From assembly GCA_023259375.1 (NCBI GenBank), contig JAHFQC010000044.1, positions 1-38,910 on the forward strand: a DNA stretch of 38,910 nt, written 5' to 3'. Positions within the stretch are counted from its first letter, which is position 1. Each line of letters starts with the position of its first letter. Source of the stretch: Alphaproteobacteria bacterium (GTDB lineage Bacteria > Pseudomonadota > Alphaproteobacteria > Micropepsales > Micropepsaceae). Below the pieces are notes generated by a model that saw nothing but the letters and a program-made list of their open reading frames with translations, searched no databases and was not told the DNA's origin. A program made the translations under genes and the position numbers. Shown piece after piece: positions 1 to 9,396 of the stretch.

Positions 1-1435
1 GAATGAATCTGTCGATCTGGGCCAGACGCGCCGCTTCCTTGACCTCCGCGTCCGCCGCGCCGATGCGGCCGTAAGCGATGTTGTAGCGTACGGTGTCGTT
101 GAAAAGGACCGTATCCTGCGGAACGATGCCGATGGCGGCGCGCAAGGAATCCTGCGTCACGTCGCGAATGTCCTGGCCATCGATGCTCACGCGGCCCGAC
201 GCTATGTCGTAGAAGCGGTAGAGGATGCGGCTGATAGTCGACTTGCCGGCCCCCGAAGGCCCGACGATCGCGACGGTCTTGCCGGCCGGAACGGTGAAGG
301 AAATACCCTTCAGCACGGTCCGCGCCTGTTCATAAGCAAACACGACATTGTCAAAATGGATCTCACCACCCGAAACCTTCAGCGCCGGAGCGCCAGGCTT
401 GTCCTTCACCTCTTCGCGCTGGCCGAGCAGGCGGAACATCGCGTCCATATCAACGAGGGCCTGCACGATTTCGCGGTAGACGGTGCCGAGCAGATTCAGC
501 GGCACGTAAAGCTGCAACAGGATGGCATTGGCGGTGGCGAAATCGCCCAGCGTGTAGGTGCCCGCCTTGACGCCCAGCGCCGCCAGGACCAGCACGATGC
601 CCATGCCGATATTGATAATGATCGCCTGCCCAGTGTTGAGCACCGACAACGAGGTCTGCGACTGGATCGAGGCGTTGGTGAACTTCTCCATCGAAACATC
701 GAACCGCGCGGTCTCGTGCTTTTCGGCGTTGAAGTATTTCACCGTTTCGTAATTGAGCAGGCTGTCGACCGTCTTGGTGTTGGCATCCTGGTCCGACAGG
801 TTCATGTCGCGGCGGAACTGGATGCGCCAGCGGGTAATGGCGAAGGTGAACCAGACATAGAGCGCAACCGTCACCAGCATGACCATGGTCGAGGCCAGAT
901 TGAGGGTGGCATACATCTCGACGCTGAACACGATCAGCACGAAGATGGTCGGAAAAATCGAGAAGATGGCGAACGACAACAGGGTGTCGATGCCCTTGGT
1001 GCCGCGCTCGATCACGCGGCTGAGGCCGCCGGTCTTGCGTTCGAGATGGAACCTGAGCGACAGCGAATGCAGATGGGCGAAGGTCTTAACGCCAACTTCG
1101 CGCATGGCGTGGTACTGCACCCGCGCAAAGATGCCGTCGCGCAATTGCGCCATCGCCTGCATCATGATGCGGCCGAAGGCGTACGACACGATGAATACGA
1201 TCGTGATGCCGAGCGGGATGCTGTAATATGGTTTGACCGCCAGCTTGTTGGTCGCCCAGCCCATGAACAGGGGATAGACGCCGGTCGCCGCCACGGCACC
1301 CAATAAGCAGACGAGCGAAATCACCACCCGCCACTTGAGGTCGCGGCGCCCTTTCGGCCACAAATACGGCATCAGGGCCCACAGCGGCCGCAAGGTCGGT
1401 ACGCCCTCGCCTTCTTCCAGCAGCGATCTCGCCAT
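1..1435 (-). CDS. Atm1/HMT1-type ABC exporter, fused permease and ATPase (3' part outside window)
   Basis: The gene starts at an ATG at 1435 (protein MARSLLEEGEG...) and runs off the left edge after about 478 residues. Residues 1 to about 340 are the exporter membrane domain with several hydrophobic helices. The segment ETVKYFNAEKHE (near 712-750) is characteristic of the Atm1/ABCB7 branch. The ATPase domain follows, with Walker A GPSGAGKST around residue 398. The signature motif, Walker B and H-loop must lie beyond position 1. Known members are inner-membrane homodimers that export glutathione-linked sulfur or metal compounds and support iron-sulfur or metal homeostasis. It is the last visible gene of the minus-strand run, 91 bases after rarD. 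Family is confident; the exact substrate is unknown. Confidence 0.88.
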   Translation of the reverse strand, partial: MARSLLEEGEGVPTLRPLWALMPYLWPKGRRDLKWRVVISLVCLLGAVAATGVYPLFMGWATNKLAVKPYYSIPLGITIVFIVSYAFGRIMMQAMAQLRDGIFARVQYHAMREVGVKTFAHLHSLSLRFHLERKTGGLSRVIERGTKGIDTLLSFAIFSIFPTIFVLIVFSVEMYATLNLASTMVMLVTVALYVWFTFAITRWRIQFRRDMNLSDQDANTKTVDSLLNYETVKYFNAEKHETARFDVSMEKFTNASIQSQTSLSVLNTGQAIIINIGMGIVLVLAALGVKAGTYTLGDFATANAILLQLYVPLNLLGTVYREIVQALVDMDAMFRLLGQREEVKDKPGAPALKVSGGEIHFDNVVFAYEQARTVLKGISFTVPAGKTVAIVGPSGAGKSTISRILYRFYDIASGRVSIDGQDIRDVTQDSLRAAIGIVPQDTVLFNDTVRYNIAYGRIGAADAEVKEAARLAQIDRFI

Positions 1436-1526
1436 AGCTATTCCCCGTCGTCCAAGCTTCTTTAGGTAAGGTGCCGGTGGCGAGTCTTCAATGCCGAATT
1501 ATTTGGCCGGAAAAATCGACCCGAAA

Positions 1527-2429
1527 TCAGGCATTCGCCCGAGATCGCAACTGGCCGTCGAGCGCCACCAGGACCAGCGCCGCCCAAACGCAGCCGAACG
1601 CCGTCATATCGGTCTTGGTGAACGGCTCGCCCAGTACATACACGGCGATCAGGAGCGATATCGACGGCGACAAATATTGCAGGAACCCGAGCGTCGACAA
1701 TCGGACGCGGCGCGCACCGGCCGCGAACAGGATCAGCGGCAGTGCCGTCAACGGCCCGCCGAGAATGAGAAGAATGTCCGTGCCGGGATGCACCGGCGTG
1801 AAGGCGCCCGAGCCTTGCCAGCCCCAGAACAGGAGGATGCCGGCGGTGAACGGCAGCAGCAGACAGGTTTCGATGGTCATGCCGTCGAGCGCGGCCACCG
1901 GCGTCAGCTTGCGGATATAGCCGTAGACCGCAAACGTCACCGCGAGCCCGAGCGCGATGAACGGGAAATGGCCGAGGGTCAACGCCTTGAACAGCACGGC
2001 GACGGCAGCAAGACCGATCGCAACAAGGCGCAGCGGCGACATGCGTTCGCCCAGGAGTGCAACGCCGATGGCGATGTTGAGGAGCGGATTGATATAATAG
2101 CCGAGCGAAGCCTCAACCAGTTCCGCCTTGGCAATGGCATAGATGTAAAGCGTCCAGTTGCAGGCGATGAACACGGACGACAGCGACAGCGCCCGCAGAA
2201 CCTTGCGGTTGCGCAACGCTGCAAACACTTCGGCGCGTCGGCCCAAAAGCAGTATCACGATCACGCCGAACAGCGCCGACCACACCATGCGGTGATAGGA
2301 AAGCTCGAACGGCGGCACGCTGCCGAGCAGGTGCCAGTAGAGCGGCAGCACACCCCACAAAGCGTAGGAGCCGACGGCATAGACGATTCCGGCCGTTTCG
2401 TTGGGCGGCGATGAAAGCTCTTTGGACAT
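1527..2429 (-). CDS. rarD: RarD, EamA/DMT-family permease
   Basis: This is a 300-residue integral membrane protein with about ten hydrophobic segments, the usual size and layout of RarD proteins in the drug/metabolite transporter superfamily. The N-terminus (YAVGSYALWGVLPLYWHLL, then ELSYHRMVWS) is typical of RarD. The family is annotated as chloramphenicol-sensitive protein, but its physiological substrate is not established. It starts 47 bases after the cimA stop on the same strand and may share its transcript. No terminator is seen between them. Confidence 0.9.
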   Translation of the reverse strand: MSKELSSPPNETAGIVYAVGSYALWGVLPLYWHLLGSVPPFELSYHRMVWSALFGVIVILLLGRRAEVFAALRNRKVLRALSLSSVFIACNWTLYIYAIAKAELVEASLGYYINPLLNIAIGVALLGERMSPLRLVAIGLAAVAVLFKALTLGHFPFIALGLAVTFAVYGYIRKLTPVAALDGMTIETCLLLPFTAGILLFWGWQGSGAFTPVHPGTDILLILGGPLTALPLILFAAGARRVRLSTLGFLQYLSPSISLLIAVYVLGEPFTKTDMTAFGCVWAALVLVALDGQLRSRANA

Positions 2430-2476
2430 CGTCGTTACATAAGGTCCGGGGATGCCCGGCTCCCATCACATTCGCG

Positions 2477-4075
2477 TTACGGCCGCGCCCCGTCGCGCAG
2501 AAGCTTCAGGTAGATGGCATCGACGAGGGCTTCGAACGAGGCGTCGACAATATTTTCCGATACGCCGACGGTGGAAAAGCGCGTGCCCTTGCCGTCCTTC
2601 GACTCCACCATAACCCGTGTAATAGCCTCGGTTCCGGCGGTGAGGATACGAACTTTATAGTCCGTGAGAGACAGATCGGCGAGATAGCTCGAATATTTGC
2701 CGAGGTCCTTGCGCAAGGCGTTCGACAGCGCGTCGACCGGGCCTTGGCCGAAATCGACATTGTAATAAGTCTCGCCGTCAACCCGCACCCGCACCATGGC
2801 TTCCGACACCGTCTGCAGTTCGCCATGCGCGTTGTGACGCTTTTCGACGATGACGCGGAAGCGATCGACCTCGAAGAACGCCGGCACTTCGCCGAGCGCG
2901 CGGCGGGCGAGCAGTTCGAACGAGGCTTCGGCGCCGTCGTAGGTATAACCGAGATGCTCGCGTTCCTTGATATCTTCGAGCAGCTTCGTCAGCCGCGGAT
3001 CTTTGGCATCGACATTGATGCCGGCATCGCTGAGCCGCGCCAAAAGATTGGAACGCCCCGCCTGATCGGAAACCAGGATCTTGCGGCGATTACCGACGCT
3101 TTCCGGCGGCACATGCTCGTAAGTGCGTGTGTCCTTCAGCATGGCGGAGGAATGCAGACCGCCTTTGTGCGCAAACGCCGATGGACCGACATAAGCCGCA
3201 TGACGCGCGGGGGCGCGATTGAGAATCTCGTCCAGCATGCGGCTGGCGCGAGTCAGCGTCTTCAACTGATCGGTCGAGATGCCGAGTTCCAGCGTGGACG
3301 CGAACGGCTCCTTCAGCATCAGACTCGGGATGATCGAACACAGATTGGCGTTGCCGCAACGCTCGCCGAGGCCATTGAGCGTGCCCTGCACCTGACGGAC
3401 ACCGGCTTCCACCGCGGCCAGACTGTTGGCGACGGCCTGTTCGGTATCGTTGTGGGCATGGATGCCGAGACGGATGCCGGGGATTTCGACCAGCACCTCC
3501 GACACGATCTCATGCACTTCGCTCGGCATCGAGCCGCCGTTGGTGTCGCACAACACGACCCATTCGGCACCTGCCTCATGCGCCGCCTTGATGCAGTCGA
3601 TCGCATACTCGGGATTGGCCTTGTAGCCGTCGAAGAAGTGTTCGGCATCGAACAGGGCTTCGCGCCCAACCGCCTTCACCGCCGCGATCGATTCTGTGAT
3701 GGCTTCGAGATTTTCATCGCGCGGAATACCGAGCGCGACATCGACCTGGAAATCCCAGGTTTTGCCGACCAGGCACACCGCTTCCGCCGACGAATTCACC
3801 ACAGCGGAAAAACCGGGATCGTTATGGACGCTGCGCCCTGCGCGCTTGGTCATGCCGAACGCGGCGAAGCGGGCTTTCTTGAGTGGAGGACGTTCGGAGA
3901 AAAACTCCGTATCCGCCGGATTGGCGCCGGGCCAGCCGCCTTCGACGTAATCAATCCCGAGCGCATCGAGCGCCTCTGCGATCTGACGCTTATCGTCGAC
4001 CGAAAAATCCACCCCTTGCGTCTGAGCACCATCACGCAAGGTGACGTCGTAGATGTAGAGGCGATCCTTGCTCAT
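2477..4075 (-). CDS. cimA: (R)-citramalate synthase
   Basis: The 532-residue protein has the LeuA/CimA fold. An N-terminal HMGL-like TIM barrel carries [16 protein letters not shown] (residues 9-24) and the metal-binding HxH in [10 protein letters not shown]; a C-terminal LeuA-type regulatory domain follows. The 'AQTQGVDFS' form and the length of about 530 residues fit the CimA group rather than 2-isopropylmalate synthase. CimA condenses pyruvate and acetyl-CoA to (R)-citramalate, the first step of the threonine-independent isoleucine route. Its ATG overlaps the cysS stop codon as ATGA, so translation is probably coupled. Isoleucine feedback through the C-terminal domain is known for the family; it is not tested here. 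Confidence 0.93.
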   Translation of the reverse strand: MSKDRLYIYDVTLRDGAQTQGVDFSVDDKRQIAEALDALGIDYVEGGWPGANPADTEFFSERPPLKKARFAAFGMTKRAGRSVHNDPGFSAVVNSSAEAVCLVGKTWDFQVDVALGIPRDENLEAITESIAAVKAVGREALFDAEHFFDGYKANPEYAIDCIKAAHEAGAEWVVLCDTNGGSMPSEVHEIVSEVLVEIPGIRLGIHAHNDTEQAVANSLAAVEAGVRQVQGTLNGLGERCGNANLCSIIPSLMLKEPFASTLELGISTDQLKTLTRASRMLDEILNRAPARHAAYVGPSAFAHKGGLHSSAMLKDTRTYEHVPPESVGNRRKILVSDQAGRSNLLARLSDAGINVDAKDPRLTKLLEDIKEREHLGYTYDGAEASFELLARRALGEVPAFFEVDRFRVIVEKRHNAHGELQTVSEAMVRVRVDGETYYNVDFGQGPVDALSNALRKDLGKYSSYLADLSLTDYKVRILTAGTEAITRVMVESKDGKGTRFSTVGVSENIVDASFEALVDAIYLKLLRDGARP

Positions 4076-5418
4076 TTTGTGACTTCCCAGGTTGTCCCCG
4101 CGGCGCCGTCTTTCAGCGTGATACCTTTCGCCAACAGTTCATCGCGGATGCGGTCGCTTTCCTTGAAGTTCTTGGCTTTGCGCGCGGCAGTACGGGCGGC
4201 GATCTGCGCTTCGATTTCCTCAGGCGAAACACCCTCCGACAGCTTGAGCGCGATCTGCGCCGGATCGACCGAGAAGCCCATCAGGTGCAGCGCCGCCGCC
4301 ATGCCGGCCGGATCGGCCTGGTGCAGCTCGGCAATCGCTTTCGGCGTATTGAGATCGTCTTCCAGCGCATCGAGGAAAGCGGCCGGAACCGCACCGCCTT
4401 CCGGCGCCGCGGCACCGTACCAATGCTCCAGGGTGCGATGGGATTCCTTGAGGCCCGCCAGCGTCCAATCGATCGGCTGACGATAATGCGTGCGCAGCAT
4501 GTTGAGGCGCAGCACTTCGCCCGGCCAATCTTTGAGAAGATCGTTGATGGTGATGAAGTTGCCGAGGCTTTTCGACATCTTCTCGCCTTCGACCTGCAGG
4601 AAGCCGTTGTGCATCCAGATGTTCGCCAGCGGCTTGCCGTGATGGCAGCCCTCGCTTTGCGCGATTTCGTTTTCATGGTGCGGGAACATCAGATCGACGC
4701 CGCCGCCGTGAATGTCGAAGCTGTCGCCAAGCAGCTTGCCGCCCATTACCGAGCATTCGATGTGCCAGCCGGGACGACCGCGGCCCCACGGCGACTCCCA
4801 GCCTGGGGTCTGATCGTCCGACGGCTTCCACAGCACGAAATCCATCGGGTTCTTTTTGTAGGGAGCGACCTCGACTCGTGCACCAGCCATCATCTCGTCG
4901 AGCGAGCGGCGCGAGAGTTTGCCATAATCGGACTTGGACGACACGTCGTAGAGCACATGGCCTTCGGCGGCATAGGCGTGACCGGCCGCGATCAGTTCGC
5001 CGATCATCTCGATCATGCCCGAGACGTATTCGGTGGCGCGCGGGGTGTGGTTCGGCATCAGGCAGCCGAGCGCGGCAACGTCATCGAGATATTGCTGCGC
5101 GGTCTTGGTGGTGATCTCGACACGGGCCTGTTCGACCGAGATGCCCTTTTCCTTGGCCGTCTTCGCCGCGCGCGCGTTGATCTTATCGTCGATGTCCGTT
5201 ATGTTGCGAACATAGGTGACGTGATCGGCGCCGTAGATGTGGCGCAAGAGGCGGTACAGCACATCGAACACGATTACCGGCCGGGCGTTGCCGATATGGG
5301 CATAGTCGTAGACCGTCGGCCCGCAGACATACATGCGGACATTGCTCGGATCGAAGCCCGGCTGGGCGTCGAGCTGGTCTTTCTGACGGGTAAGCGTGTT
5401 GTGCAGGCGAATGGACAT
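4072..5418 (-). CDS. cysS: Cysteine--tRNA ligase
   Basis: This 448-residue class I aminoacyl-tRNA synthetase has the HIGH-type motif HIGN at residues 41-44, the zinc-site cysteine in [15 protein letters not shown], and KMSKSLGNF in the second half. WHIECSVM and [14 protein letters not shown] are also typical of CysRS. It charges tRNA-Cys in the cytosol. The length is close to the bacterial norm of about 460 residues. An SD-like GAAGTGA lies upstream of the ATG. The stop overlaps the cimA start by four bases. It is separated from gltX upstream by 139 bases that contain a short GC-rich palindrome. Confidence 0.97.
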   Translation of the reverse strand: MSIRLHNTLTRQKDQLDAQPGFDPSNVRMYVCGPTVYDYAHIGNARPVIVFDVLYRLLRHIYGADHVTYVRNITDIDDKINARAAKTAKEKGISVEQARVEITTKTAQQYLDDVAALGCLMPNHTPRATEYVSGMIEMIGELIAAGHAYAAEGHVLYDVSSKSDYGKLSRRSLDEMMAGARVEVAPYKKNPMDFVLWKPSDDQTPGWESPWGRGRPGWHIECSVMGGKLLGDSFDIHGGGVDLMFPHHENEIAQSEGCHHGKPLANIWMHNGFLQVEGEKMSKSLGNFITINDLLKDWPGEVLRLNMLRTHYRQPIDWTLAGLKESHRTLEHWYGAAAPEGGAVPAAFLDALEDDLNTPKAIAELHQADPAGMAAALHLMGFSVDPAQIALKLSEGVSPEEIEAQIAARTAARKAKNFKESDRIRDELLAKGITLKDGAAGTTWEVTK

Positions 5419-5445
5419 GGCAGATCACTTCTTCAAAGCGCGGCG

Positions 5446-5470
5446 AACCCTTCCCCGGGCGGAGAAGGTT
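5446..5470. repeat. Imperfect intergenic palindrome between gltX and cysS
   Basis: The arms AACC(C)TTC.CC and GG.GAAGGTT surround a CCGGGC core. It resembles the small GC-rich palindromes dispersed in alphaproteobacterial intergenic DNA. No T-run follows on the minus strand, so it is a poor terminator candidate. Confidence 0.4.
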
Positions 5471-5557
5471 AAATACGTCGGTTCTGGGTTTTGGGCAAAA
5501 GGGGAGTGTCGCGGCTTTAGCCGCAAATTCGCGCCGTAATCATGGTGGCGAGAAAAG

Positions 5558-6892
5558 TCACGCCGTTTCCCCTTTGAGGCGGGCAAGGGCCCGCTGCCGT
5601 CCGATGAGCGGTAGCAGCTTTTTCAGCTCCGGTCCATGGTCCAGGCCGGTCAGGGCCAAACGGAGCGGATGGAAAAGATCCTTACCCTTCCGGCCCGAGG
5701 CGGCGGCTACGGCCTTGGTGAACACGCTCCAAGTGCCCTCGTCCCACGGCTCCGGCGGCAGCGCGGCAGCGGCCTGCGCAACAAAATTGTTATCCTCGAT
5801 CACCGGCGCGACGGGGCCGACAACCAGCGGCCACAGATCTTTCACGTCCGAGAAACGCGCAAGATTCGCTTTCACCGCGTCCCAGAACGCCTCGCCACCG
5901 ACACCGGCCGCACGCAAACGGCCTTCGACCATCGCATAAGGCAACAGGTGCAACAGCTTGGCATTGAGCTTGCCGAGCTCGGCCGGATCGAAATGGGCCG
6001 GGGCACGGCCGATCTTGGCCATGTCGAAACTGGCCAGGAGCTCGTCCAGCGACACGTGCGGAGCAATGGCGTCGGAGGTGCCGGTCTTGGCGAGATAGCT
6101 GACCGCCGCCATCGGCTCGATGCCGTCTTCGCGCAGAAGCTTGAGGGACAGCGAACCCAGCCGCTTCGACAGTGCTTCGCCGCCTGCCCCGATCAACAGC
6201 GGGTGATGGGCGAACGCCGGCGCCTTGCCGGACAGGGCTTCGAAAATCTCGATCTGCACCGCCGTGTTGGTGACGTGATCCTCGCCGCGGATGATGTGGG
6301 TGATACCGAAATCGACATCATCGACCACCGACGGCAGAGTGTAGAGGAAACGGCCGTCTTCGCGGATGAGAACCGGGTCCGACAGGTTCGCCGTATCGAT
6401 CTCGACTTCGCCGCGGATGAGGTCGGTCCATTTGACCTTTTTCTGCGAGAGCTTGAAACGCCAATGCGGCCGCTTGCCGGCAGCTTCCAGCTTGGCACGT
6501 TCTTCGGCGGTAAGGTTCAGCGCGGCGCGGTCATAGACCGGCGGTTTGCCGCTCGCGATCTGACGCTGACGGCGGCGGTCGAGCTCAAGCTGGGATTCGT
6601 AGCAGGGATAAAGCCGGCCGATCTTCTTCAACAGCTCCGCGGCGGCCTGATGCTGCGGCGCGCGCTCCGACTGGCGGGCGAAGAGATCATAGCGAATGCC
6701 GAGCCAGCCGAGATGCTCGATAATGCCGTCTTCGTATTCTTTCTTCGAGCGCTCGGTGTCGGTGTCGTCGATGCGCAGCAGAAATTTGCCGCCCGCCTTC
6801 TTGGCGAACAGGTAATTGAGCACAGCCGTGCGGGCATTGCCGACATGCAGCAAACCGGTGGGCGACGGAGCAAAGCGGACGACGGTGGTCAT
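5558..6892 (-). CDS. gltX: Glutamate--tRNA ligase, second-type (GltX2-like)
   Basis: The 444-residue class I synthetase begins [18 protein letters not shown], with the HIGH-type motif HVGN at residues 16-19. It contains [16 protein letters not shown] and the KMSKS-type loop [11 protein letters not shown]. The loop form SKRLGSLS, rather than KLSKRHG, and the short length fit the second GluRS found alongside a canonical GluRS in many alphaproteobacteria. That class may be non-discriminating or tRNA-Gln-directed, with GatCAB completing Gln-tRNA synthesis; this is inference. The ATG overlaps the stop of the preceding unknown gene as ATGA, so its translation appears coupled to the nadE transcript. 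Confidence 0.93.
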   Translation of the reverse strand: MTTVVRFAPSPTGLLHVGNARTAVLNYLFAKKAGGKFLLRIDDTDTERSKKEYEDGIIEHLGWLGIRYDLFARQSERAPQHQAAAELLKKIGRLYPCYESQLELDRRRQRQIASGKPPVYDRAALNLTAEERAKLEAAGKRPHWRFKLSQKKVKWTDLIRGEVEIDTANLSDPVLIREDGRFLYTLPSVVDDVDFGITHIIRGEDHVTNTAVQIEIFEALSGKAPAFAHHPLLIGAGGEALSKRLGSLSLKLLREDGIEPMAAVSYLAKTGTSDAIAPHVSLDELLASFDMAKIGRAPAHFDPAELGKLNAKLLHLLPYAMVEGRLRAAGVGGEAFWDAVKANLARFSDVKDLWPLVVGPVAPVIEDNNFVAQAAAALPPEPWDEGTWSVFTKAVAAASGRKGKDLFHPLRLALTGLDHGPELKKLLPLIGRQRALARLKGETA

Positions 6893-7572
6893 GTTAGCGT
6901 GTCTTCCATAACATCAATCAGCCCACCACCAACGTTCTTTGCCAACTTCTCAAAAACACCCGCCCCCAAATCAACAGCAGCCTTTTTACTCAGACCCAAC
7001 AGCCAATTCCCTATTTTTGTAATAAATGACTTTTCGACGAGCGGGGAACGCAATTGAGCAAGGGTTGCCTCTAGCAGCGCAATGAGCTGAGCCTTTAGCT
7101 CTGGTGGTAGCACTGTGTCACTCATTGCGAGCGCATTACTGTGCCTAACTACATCGAGCAGCTCAACAATCTGTTCTGATATAACTTGAATTTTCTGCGC
7201 GGCAGTATTTCTCAGAACTCGCCAATCTGCAGGTACCCCTGAAACAACTGGAGCGATCTCTGGATGGTCAGCGATCCATTCCTCAAACAGAAGTATAAGA
7301 TTATTGGTGCACCGCAGAAAGTTTTCGAGCTTTGGTGTTCCACCATCTGCTAAGTTTGACAATATTCTATAAGAAACGCCAATTCGTTCAGAAATTTCGG
7401 CTGTTCTGAGATTAAAAAAAGCCTTTGCGAACGATAGGGATGCTGCGAGCACATTATGCTCTTCAGGCCCGTATCCACCCGCGGCAACACTCATCCTGAT
7501 ATCATAGAGATCAAGCAGTACTCGACGAATATCTCCCTTTGGCTTTTTGGCTTTCGTCGCATTCGTCGTCAT
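6889..7572 (-). CDS. Unknown AT-rich gene between nadE and gltX, with a possible HTH segment
   Basis: I do not recognise this 227-residue protein. Hand counts of three 60-base lines give 45, 52 and 38 % GC against well over 60 % in the neighbours, which suggests recent acquisition. Residues of about 58-90 ([20 protein letters not shown]) could form a Cro/XRE-like helix-turn-helix. The C-terminal third is helical and amphipathic, with [20 protein letters not shown] and later [20 protein letters not shown], which could be a membrane-active or oligomerising helical bundle. There is no signal peptide or clear membrane helix. Its ATG overlaps the nadE stop and its TGA overlaps the gltX ATG, each by ATGA, so it sits perfectly in the operon. 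That it is a real gene is likely; its function is unknown. Confidence 0.75.
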   Translation of the reverse strand: MTTNATKAKKPKGDIRRVLLDLYDIRMSVAAGGYGPEEHNVLAASLSFAKAFFNLRTAEISERIGVSYRILSNLADGGTPKLENFLRCTNNLILLFEEWIADHPEIAPVVSGVPADWRVLRNTAAQKIQVISEQIVELLDVVRHSNALAMSDTVLPPELKAQLIALLEATLAQLRSPLVEKSFITKIGNWLLGLSKKAAVDLGAGVFEKLAKNVGGGLIDVMEDTLT

Positions 7573-9224
7573 CGTGCGTCTCTGAAAGCGTTGGTGATGG
7601 GATAACGGCGGTCGCGGCCGAAGTTGCGGGGGCCGATTTTGACTCCCGGCGGGGCTTGGCGGCGCTTGTATTCGGAGAGGTACAACAAATGTTCGACCCG
7701 CTTGACGGTGGCGGGATCATAGCCTTTGGCAACGACTTCCTCGAACGACAATTCCTGCTCGACCAAACACAGCAAAATGCCGTCGAGAATTTCGTACGGC
7801 GGCAGGCTGTCCTGGTCGGTCTGGTTGGCGCGCAGCTCGGCGGTCGGCGGCTTGGTGATGATGCGCTCGGGAATGACGCGGCCGTTCGGGCCTTTGGCGC
7901 CTTCAGGCAAATGCGCATTGCGCCAATGGCTGAGGCGGAACACCTCCATCTTGTAGATGTCCTTCAGCACATTGTAGCCGCCGCACATGTCGCCATAGAG
8001 GGTGGCGTAGCCGACGCTCATCTCGGACTTGTTGCCGGTCGTCAGCACCATCGGGCCGAACTTGTTGGAGATCGCCATCAGGATCAGACCGCGGATGCGC
8101 GACTGGATGTTCTCTTCGGTCGTATCGGCGGCACGGCCGGCAAACACCGGCGCCAGCATTGAACCGAACGTCTTCACCGCTTCTTCGATGGCAACGATTT
8201 CGTAGTTCACGCCGAGCAGCTTGGCGCATTCCTCGGCATCGACCAGACTGTCGTCGGAAGTATAGCGCGACGGCAGCATCACGCAGCGCACGCGATCGGC
8301 GCCCAGCGCATCCACGGCGACCGCAGCCGACAAGGCGCTATCGATACCACCGGAAAGGCCGAGCACCACGCCGGGAAAGCGGTTCTTGTTCACGTAATCC
8401 CTGAGGCCCAGCATCATCGCATGATAGACCGACTGCGAACGCTCCTCGGGCGGCGCGATTTCGCCGGGCGTGCAGACCCAGCCGGAGCTGGCGCGTTTCC
8501 ATTCGGTGGTGACGACTTTTTCCACCCACGGCGGCATCAGCCGCGCCAGCGATCCATCGGCATTCACCACCATCGAAGCGCCATCGAATACGACTTCGTC
8601 CTGGCCGCCGACCATATTGAGATACGCCATCGGCTTGCCCGCCGCGGCCACGCGCGCCTTCACGAGATTGAGGCGGACGTCTTCCTTGCCCGCTTCATAA
8701 GGCGAACCGTTGGGCACCAGCAGGATCTCGGCTCCGGCGGCGGCAATCGCACGAACAATTGTATCGTCCGACCAAATGTCTTCGCAGATCGGCACGCCGA
8801 GTTTCACACCGCGCACATCAAAGGGCGCTGCGGCGGAGCCAGGGACGAACACGCGCTTTTCGTCGAACACACCGTAGTTGGGCAGATCGCCCTTCAAGGT
8901 GCGGCCGACGATCTTGCCGCCGTCGAGACAGGCCACCGCATTGTAGAGCTTGCCGTCTTCACGCCAGGGCGTGCCGATCAGGACGGCCGGTCCCGACGCG
9001 GTGTCGGCGGCGAGCGCTTCCACGGCAGCGAGCGCTTCGTCGACAAACGCGCGCTTGAGGATCAAGTCCTCCGGCGGGTAGCCGACGATGAAGAGCTCGG
9101 GAAACAGGATGACATCGGCGTCGGCCGCGGCGGCGCGCGCGGCGCGGGCCTTGGCGAGATTGCCGGCGAGGTCGCCCGTGGTCGGGTTGAGCTGGGCGAG
9201 AGCGATGCGGATGTGGTCAGTCAC
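7569..9224 (-). CDS. nadE: Glutamine-dependent NAD(+) synthase
   Basis: The 551-residue protein joins an N-terminal carbon-nitrogen hydrolase (glutaminase) domain to a C-terminal NAD synthetase. The glutaminase triad is visible as E43 (LFPELF), K111 (LKGDLPNYGVFDEKR) and C147 (VPICEDIW). The ATP-binding P-loop LGLSGGIDSALSAA opens the second domain near residue 293. It amidates nicotinate adenine dinucleotide to NAD with glutamine-derived ammonia. The only usable start is a GTG at 9224: an in-frame TAA lies just upstream and no Shine-Dalgarno sequence precedes it, so the mRNA may be leaderless. It heads the run continuing to gltX. Confidence 0.96.
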   Translation of the reverse strand: MTDHIRIALAQLNPTTGDLAGNLAKARAARAAAADADVILFPELFIVGYPPEDLILKRAFVDEALAAVEALAADTASGPAVLIGTPWREDGKLYNAVACLDGGKIVGRTLKGDLPNYGVFDEKRVFVPGSAAAPFDVRGVKLGVPICEDIWSDDTIVRAIAAAGAEILLVPNGSPYEAGKEDVRLNLVKARVAAAGKPMAYLNMVGGQDEVVFDGASMVVNADGSLARLMPPWVEKVVTTEWKRASSGWVCTPGEIAPPEERSQSVYHAMMLGLRDYVNKNRFPGVVLGLSGGIDSALSAAVAVDALGADRVRCVMLPSRYTSDDSLVDAEECAKLLGVNYEIVAIEEAVKTFGSMLAPVFAGRAADTTEENIQSRIRGLILMAISNKFGPMVLTTGNKSEMSVGYATLYGDMCGGYNVLKDIYKMEVFRLSHWRNAHLPEGAKGPNGRVIPERIITKPPTAELRANQTDQDSLPPYEILDGILLCLVEQELSFEEVVAKGYDPATVKRVEHLLYLSEYKRRQAPPGVKIGPRNFGRDRRYPITNAFRDAR

Positions 9225-9344
9225 GGGAGGTATTTAGTACACTTTTGAGCATAAATAAACCCGCCTTCGCCTGATGGCTACGGCGCTGCAACCCCGGCTT
9301 CGCTTACCGCTACGCCAGACAGGGCCCGCCTCTGTCCCTACAAG

Positions 9345-9375
9345 CAAAAAGGGCGGACCGGAAGGCCCGCCCTTG
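9345..9375 (-). terminator. Rho-independent terminator after the oxidoreductase gene
   Basis: On the minus strand the stem AAGGGCGGGCC / GGTCCGCCCTT (9349-9359 with 9364-9374, one mismatch, GGAA-type loop) is followed by TTTTT at 9346-9350. It lies just past the stop at 9397 and separates that gene from nadE. Confidence 0.85.
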
Positions 9376-9396
9376 TAAGGCAGTAGCGAGAAACGA

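Noticed and set aside
2411-4480. A 689-codon plus-strand frame over cimA and cysS
   Set aside because: It is antisense to two recognised enzymes and its translation has no recognisable domain.
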